Shown here in pieces: positions 60,045 through 64,000 of a DNA stretch of 64,000 bases. The notes below the pieces were generated by a model. That model was not told the DNA's origin, did no database searches, and saw nothing but the letters and a program-made list of their open reading frames with translations. Made by a program: the position numbers and the translations under genes. Positions within the stretch are counted from its first letter, which is position 1; each line of letters starts with the position of its first letter. This DNA comes from Nitrospira_E sp965223315 (lineage in GTDB: Bacteria; Nitrospirota; Nitrospiria; Nitrospirales; UBA8639): the NCBI GenBank assembly GCA_965223315.1, contig CBDCWD010000004.1, positions 3,348,001 through 3,412,000 of the forward strand, written 5' to 3'.

Positions 60045-61685
60045 CTAGTGATCACACTCAAATTCCCACTCGGCCAGCCCCGTTTTCGCGACAATGGCGT
60101 TGTCCGCTTGCTCTCCCTCCCGAACCCCCGGTCCAAGCTTCCCTTGGATGACCGCAGTCCACCGCACCGGCTTCTTATGAATAAAATTCGCCAACAGAAG
60201 CCTCTCTTCTCCATCCGGGAACGGAAGATCTTCTCCCTCCGCAAATGTCCCCTCAAAATAGAGTTCACGTGTCCCTTCGGAGCTGGACACGGAATGGTCG
60301 AAGTAATAGGATACCGTCCCCTCCGCACGCAGGGACGCTGGCGGTTGACCTGGCCCAGCCACGAGCTCTCCAAAGGGGTCACTAGGTGACTCTTCATCAC
60401 ATAGGGTCTCACCATTCGGCCCGTGGCCTCCATCCACATTTACTAAAAAAATTCCCCCACCCCCTAACTCCCCGCGGAAGAAGTAGTCCAAGACCGCGGC
60501 GGAATAGCCCACCGCCCGCGGAATGAGATGCCGGGACTGAGCGTCATAGACCGCATCGTCTAACTGCAGTTGACCCAACAGATCCAAATTCGTGTGGGTC
60601 AGTAAAAACTTGGCCACGGCTTCGTTGCCGGTGAGTTTGGCTGCACGCGAGTTTGAGGCCGCTCCAAGCCGGGGCAACGTCAAATACGGAGAGGGGGAAG
60701 ACTCTGGAATCAATTCACCCAGGCTAGGATAGGGATAAGACCGGAAAAATAGAGAACCAGTCCCGATTTGCCCAGGAATGCGATCATCACTGAAAAAATT
60801 GGCATTGGCGTATTCGGCCAGCCCAGCTTGCCCTCCCAACGTGGCACTAGGATTAAGTCCGTCATCGTTTACGTTGTGGTCGAAGAGATTGGAAAACGGC
60901 TCGGCACGCGTGGCTCCTTCTTGTTCAAGGATGGAGGTATCTGGACCGATACCCGAGCCCGCATAGTCGTTCACTAACTGCCTGTCCATAAAATCATGCA
61001 ATCCATCCACATCGTCAAACCCAGCCAGAGAAAGATGAGGGTCACTCCGCACATGTGCTGGACTGGCCATATCTTGGATCAGATGCATGATGTGCCCTAA
61101 GGCTTCGAAGGTCTTCCCCCAATTTTCATCACGCTCTTCTTTGGTCTCAGATGTCAAAGCTTTATAGTAATACTCCCGCGCATCATTCCAGGACCAGTTA
61201 CCTCCCACAAATTGACTTTCCTTTGGCAAAAGACTCCATGTAATTGCAGAGAGGGCCAATCCGCTATTAGAAAGGGGGTCATGGAAATGATTGACAACCC
61301 TTAGTGCCAATGCTTCCGTATCTTCGTCCATACTCCCTTGCTTCATTAAGTCTCGAGGAGTTCCTCCCGTAACCGAAGCATTCAAGCCTCCTTCCAGACC
61401 CAGATTCTCGATGAGGTAGGTATTGAGATCGGCTTTCACCAAGTCAATTGCCTCATCTGTAAGGTCCCGATGCGTATAGATTTCAAAGGCCCACCCCGAG
61501 GGAATGAGGAACAGGTTCAGCATCACGATAACCCCTAGGAATGCTGAAAGGCGTGTGAAGAGGATTCTCGGTGCTCGGATTCCTGGGGTGTTGGTTGCCG
61601 AAAAGACACTTGACCCAAACAGGAAGATTGAGGAAGCTTTTGCTGATCGGACCTGAAACACAACAGGCTGATATCTTGGATTCAT
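60045..61685 (-). CDS. Zinc-dependent phospholipase C-like secreted protein
   Basis: 546 residues. A signal-anchor (LSAFLGVIVMLNLFLIPSGWA, about 47-66) precedes a domain of the phospholipase C/P1 nuclease superfamily: AFEIYTHRDLTDEAI, LRVVNHFHDP, ALGHIMHLIQDMASPAHVRSD with the His and Asp residues that bind three zinc ions, and LHDFMDRQL. The C-terminal 160 residues are beta-rich and not conserved with PLC. It may cleave phospholipids or phosphodiesters outside the cell. AAGGAG is 8 nt before ATG 61685, which overlaps the upstream gene by 4 nt. A paralog begins at the right edge. Confidence 0.83.
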   Translation of the reverse strand: MNPRYQPVVFQVRSAKASSIFLFGSSVFSATNTPGIRAPRILFTRLSAFLGVIVMLNLFLIPSGWAFEIYTHRDLTDEAIDLVKADLNTYLIENLGLEGGLNASVTGGTPRDLMKQGSMDEDTEALALRVVNHFHDPLSNSGLALSAITWSLLPKESQFVGGNWSWNDAREYYYKALTSETKEERDENWGKTFEALGHIMHLIQDMASPAHVRSDPHLSLAGFDDVDGLHDFMDRQLVNDYAGSGIGPDTSILEQEGATRAEPFSNLFDHNVNDDGLNPSATLGGQAGLAEYANANFFSDDRIPGQIGTGSLFFRSYPYPSLGELIPESSPSPYLTLPRLGAASNSRAAKLTGNEAVAKFLLTHTNLDLLGQLQLDDAVYDAQSRHLIPRAVGYSAAVLDYFFRGELGGGGIFLVNVDGGHGPNGETLCDEESPSDPFGELVAGPGQPPASLRAEGTVSYYFDHSVSSSEGTRELYFEGTFAEGEDLPFPDGEERLLLANFIHKKPVRWTAVIQGKLGPGVREGEQADNAIVAKTGLAEWEFECDH

Positions 61686-62041
61686 GGTTGGTTCTCCTTA
61701 TTGGTTTCGCTTTGATCATTAAGAGGAGATTGTTCAGGTTTTGGAGGCGTCGGTGCATATGCGCCGCATCGTTTCACAAAAGGCCCTACCTTCCACCCTA
61801 ACAAGGCATACATAACGGATCCCCCTATAGCCACGCTTATCTCAAACCATTCATTCCCAAAAATAGGGGAAAAATAGCCTAAAACATAAAGAAATATTAA
61901 AATAGGGAAATAGAATATGATAAGTACAAGACCAACTAAACCCTTCCCAGTCGCAATGCCATGAAAGAGCCCTAAATGAAAGAGGACTCCAAAGATGGCT
62001 CCAAGGATTCGATATCGATACTTCATCCAGAAGCGTTTCAT
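61682..62041 (-). CDS. Small membrane protein, third of a tandem family
   Basis: 119 residues. Two long hydrophobic stretches (ILGAIFGVLFHLGLFHGI; GLVGLVLIIFYFPILIFLYVLG) and a third (VAIGGSVMYALLGWKVGPF) with a Pro-rich tail. It is a diverged homolog of the two upstream proteins: GGSVMYALLGWK here matches GGTLMYALLGWK there. The ATG and stop overlap the neighbouring genes by 4 nt on both sides, so all are one operon with the PLC-like gene. Function unknown. Confidence 0.8.
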   Translation of the reverse strand: MKRFWMKYRYRILGAIFGVLFHLGLFHGIATGKGLVGLVLIIFYFPILIFLYVLGYFSPIFGNEWFEISVAIGGSVMYALLGWKVGPFVKRCGAYAPTPPKPEQSPLNDQSETNKENQP

Positions 62042-62424
62042 ACAATGGTCACCATCTTTTTTGACGGTCCTTTAGATCCATCTTGATCGTCAGGCTGATT
62101 TAGTTCCATATTGATAGCTTGGCTTGAATGGGGAAGCAGTTCTGGGTGTCGGGCAAAGAACGGGTGCGCCTTCCACCCTAGAACGGCATACATGAGGGTG
62201 CCGCCCACTATAAATAAAATATCTACACCAAAGATGTGAATGCCAGAGAAGATATCGAACAAATACATTGGTATTGCAAGGGGAAAATCAAACATCACAA
62301 GAAAAACCCCAATAATGCCCTTTCCTCCCATCACGACCACAAGGAGCAAGGAATGGAACACAATTCCAAGGCTTGCACCAATAATTTGATACTTTTTGTG
62401 TTGCCAAAAAGTCTGCGTTCCCAT
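62038..62424 (-). CDS. Small membrane protein, second of a tandem family
   Basis: 128 residues. It starts MGTQTFWQHKKYQIIGASLG, followed by a helix IVFHSLLLVVVMGGKGI, a second, and GGTLMYAVLGWKAHPFFARHPEL, then a hydrophilic tail. The first 100 residues are nearly identical to the next upstream protein, including DNA sequence, so it is a recent tandem duplicate. GAGGGAGCAAGCTGA precedes the ATG, with the stop of the upstream gene just before it. Function unknown. Confidence 0.85.
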   Translation of the reverse strand: MGTQTFWQHKKYQIIGASLGIVFHSLLLVVVMGGKGIIGVFLVMFDFPLAIPMYLFDIFSGIHIFGVDILFIVGGTLMYAVLGWKAHPFFARHPELLPHSSQAINMELNQPDDQDGSKGPSKKMVTIV

Positions 62425-62784
62425 TCAGCTTGCTCCCTCATCTTGATGATCATGCTGGCTTGGATTTCTAGGGGTAACTTCGATGGTATGGGGAAACAGT
62501 TCTGGGTGTCGGGCAAAGAACGGGTGCGCCTTCCATCCTAGAAGGGCATACATGAGGGTGCCGCCCATTATAAATAAAATATCTACGCCCAAGAAATAAA
62601 CGCCAGAGTCGATGCGAAAAATTTCCATTAAAATGGCAAGTGGGAAATCAAATAGAGCAAGCAAAAGGAAGATTGTCCCCTTTCCATGCATCACGACATA
62701 CAGGAGCAAGGAATGGAACACAATGCCAAGGCTTGCACCAATAATTTGATACTTTTTGTGTTGCCAAAAAGTCTGCGTTCCCAT
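62425..62784 (-). CDS. Small membrane protein, first of a tandem family
   Basis: 119 residues, same start and membrane pattern as its downstream duplicate (MGTQTFWQHKKYQ; GGTLMYALLGWKAHPFFARH), differing mainly between residues 45 and 65 and in the tail. GAGGGAG precedes the ATG. A possible role is as partner or chaperone of the flanking secreted PLC-like proteins; I have no sequence evidence beyond position. Confidence 0.85.
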   Translation of the reverse strand: MGTQTFWQHKKYQIIGASLGIVFHSLLLYVVMHGKGTIFLLLALFDFPLAILMEIFRIDSGVYFLGVDILFIMGGTLMYALLGWKAHPFFARHPELFPHTIEVTPRNPSQHDHQDEGAS

Positions 62785-62830
62785 TCAGCTTACTCCCTCG
62801 TGGAAATACGTCCGAGTGAAACCTCTCATC

Positions 62831-63322
62831 CTAATAATCCTTAATCCGCCATTGCCCATCGATATCCAAAACAAATTCGATCTCGAGTGGAAACTGCAAA
62901 GTGCCCATCGTGATCGGAGTGGCCGAGTGCAGCACAACCCGCCTCCCACGACCATCAGTCAGTTGCAAGGGCACATCAAAGATCGTGGCCAATTCCCCGA
63001 GATGATCCTTCAACACCGTCCAGTCATGCTGCATCACGTCCCGTTTCCTCGTCAGGACATGCGTGAGGGCTTGGTCGATATCGCCCTGTGCGAGGGCGCC
63101 CAACATCCCCGACCATTGCGCATTGAGTTGGGCTTCGAAGGCCACGGCTTCTTGCACCAGCACCACGGCTGAGGTCATGAACGTCTCGCCCTGATCATCG
63201 GGAACGATGACGTTGGGCTGATATAGGCCAGGTTGTGTGAAGGTGACGGTTTGCTCCAGAAGATCCGGCCCCCGTACGTCAATCGTGCCATCACCCTGAT
63301 GGTCCCATTCGATGAGCGTCAC
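62831..63322 (-). CDS. PKD-like domain protein, start uncertain
   Basis: At least 163 residues. The N-terminal part IEWDHQGDGTIDVRGPDLLE followed by VTFTQPGLYQPNVIVPDDQG resembles a PKD/bacterial Ig-like domain, with a second alpha+beta part (QLNAQWSGMLGALAQGD, FVLDIDGQWRIKDY). The first Met is a GTG at 63322 with no RBS, and the frame stays open upstream through at least 63390 with good protein-like sequence (ILVRPRSKRGVSIDLEHPV), overlapping the PLC-like gene. It may therefore start upstream or be made by coupling or a frameshift. Confidence 0.62.
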   Translation of the reverse strand: MTLIEWDHQGDGTIDVRGPDLLEQTVTFTQPGLYQPNVIVPDDQGETFMTSAVVLVQEAVAFEAQLNAQWSGMLGALAQGDIDQALTHVLTRKRDVMQHDWTVLKDHLGELATIFDVPLQLTDGRGRRVVLHSATPITMGTLQFPLEIEFVLDIDGQWRIKDY

Positions 63323-63392
63323 CGGGTGCTCGAGATCAATCGAGACACCTCGTTTTGACCTCGGCCTTACCAGAATACGAACGGAAGACCCC

Positions 63393-64000
63393 TTAGCCCA
63401 GACAAAAGTATCTCCTCGTCGCCTTATCAGTGTTAGCCAGGATCGCCCGCTTCTCCCGAACCCCAGGTCCAGCCATACCCTCTAACACCATATACCAACG
63501 CACAGGGGCAGGGTCAGGGAGGACGTCAGCTTGAGGGATTTCAACACCAATACCCAGCTTGTCGAATGGCGGAAAGGGCAGAGGTAAATCGACCTGCCCT
63601 CCCAACGCGCGGCTGCCATCAGACTTCTCGTAATAGAGGGAAGCGGTGCCTTCACTAAAGTTCAAATCGGGCGGGATGGATATGCCCACCTGGAGAAACC
63701 CATCCGCTCCCGGAGGGTCAGTAGGAAGGCCACAATCAGGGGAGTCAGGGGTAAATGTTCCCACAAATATAAAGTCGTGTTCAATCACTGGCAGTTCCCC
63801 GCGGAAGAAGTACTCCAGCACCGCCGCGGAGTAGCCCACCGCACGGGGGATGAGGTGGCGGGACTGGGCGTCATAGACCGCATCATCTAACTGCAGTTGG
63901 CCTAACAGATCCAAATTCGTGTTAGTGAGTAAAAATTTGGCCACAGCCTGATTGCCCGTGAACTTGGCGGCCCGAGCGGAAGGCGAAGCGGCATGCCCTA
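63393..64000 (-). CDS. Phospholipase C-like paralog (C-terminal part)
   Basis: The visible part, at least 200 residues and open to the window edge, matches the C-terminal portion of the protein at 60045-61685: KFTGNQAVAKFLLTNTNLDL, LLGQLQLDDAVYDAQSRHLI and PRAVGYSAAVLEYFFRGELP are nearly identical there. The last 100 residues diverge apart from VRWYMVLEGMAGPGVREK. So two PLC-like paralogs flank the PKD protein and the three small membrane proteins. The zinc-binding N-terminal domain lies outside the window. Confidence 0.82.
   Translation of the reverse strand, partial: GHAASPSARAAKFTGNQAVAKFLLTNTNLDLLGQLQLDDAVYDAQSRHLIPRAVGYSAAVLEYFFRGELPVIEHDFIFVGTFTPDSPDCGLPTDPPGADGFLQVGISIPPDLNFSEGTASLYYEKSDGSRALGGQVDLPLPFPPFDKLGIGVEIPQADVLPDPAPVRWYMVLEGMAGPGVREKRAILANTDKATRRYFCLG

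Noticed and set aside
1..64000. CRISPR arrays, tRNA or rRNA genes
   Set aside because: No regularly spaced direct repeats and no tRNA-like or rRNA segment noticed in either strand by eye.

Overview
The window looks like chromosomal DNA of a free-living Gram-negative bacterium of moderate G+C content. A Pal/CpoB pair, lipoproteins with lipoboxes, a Tad secretin and PEP-CTERM surface proteins all imply an outer membrane. The mix of a Tad pilus locus, a fused transaldolase/glucose-6-phosphate isomerase, GH15 glucoamylase, a TtuA/TtuB-type tRNA thiolation pair and several families of short palindromic repeats fits Nitrospirota (Nitrospira-like). This is an inference from gene content; no rRNA or other phylogenetic marker is present.

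Layout. (1) 1-10218, all minus strand: a Tad/Flp pilus locus read from two Flp pilins through TadG/TadE-like pseudopilins, prepilin peptidase, CpaB, secretin CpaC, a lipoprotein, TadZ, TadA and a TadB cut by the left edge. (2) 11079-28843: an envelope glycan region with GT2 enzymes, GT-C/GT87/GT39-type polytopic transferases, a sulfatase-like membrane hydrolase with a methyltransferase and a YLDPGTGS mini-protein, a spermidine-synthase-like fusion, and a wecE plus GNAT pair expected to make TDP-4-acetamido-fucose. (3) 29065-29895: an intact IS5-family element with CTAG target duplication. (4) 29934-36699: CpoB and Pal, a GAF/PAS/GGDEF protein, and an AmgK-MurU-type cell-wall sugar salvage pair. 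(5) 36749-40267: two PEP-CTERM proteins, terminators, short repeats and mostly non-coding DNA. (6) 40288-50197: central carbon genes (GH15, gnd, zwf on plus; tal-pgi, tkt on minus). (7) 50402-53493: TtuB-like/TtuA, a small ORF coupled to a helix-turn-helix protein, and small hypotheticals. (8) 53609-59205: a compact minus-strand cluster matching the later steps of 2-aminoethylphosphonate synthesis and activation, with a CDP-alcohol phosphotransferase and a flippase-like protein. (9) 59502-64000: QueF, then two phospholipase C-like paralogs enclosing a PKD-type protein and three tandem small membrane proteins.

The most distinctive system is region 8: a two-subunit ThDP decarboxylase, AEP-type transaminase, CTP-type nucleotidyltransferase, nucleotidyltransferase-like/CDP-alcohol phosphotransferase fusion and LPG-synthase-type membrane protein. 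Together they suggest a phosphonolipid or other AEP-headgroup pathway; the first enzyme (PEP mutase) is not in the window. The PLC-like/triplicated membrane protein cluster at the right edge is the second. Non-coding DNA is unusually structured: at least three families of short inverted-repeat elements sit in gaps, two copies of one of them directly upstream of a Shine-Dalgarno site.
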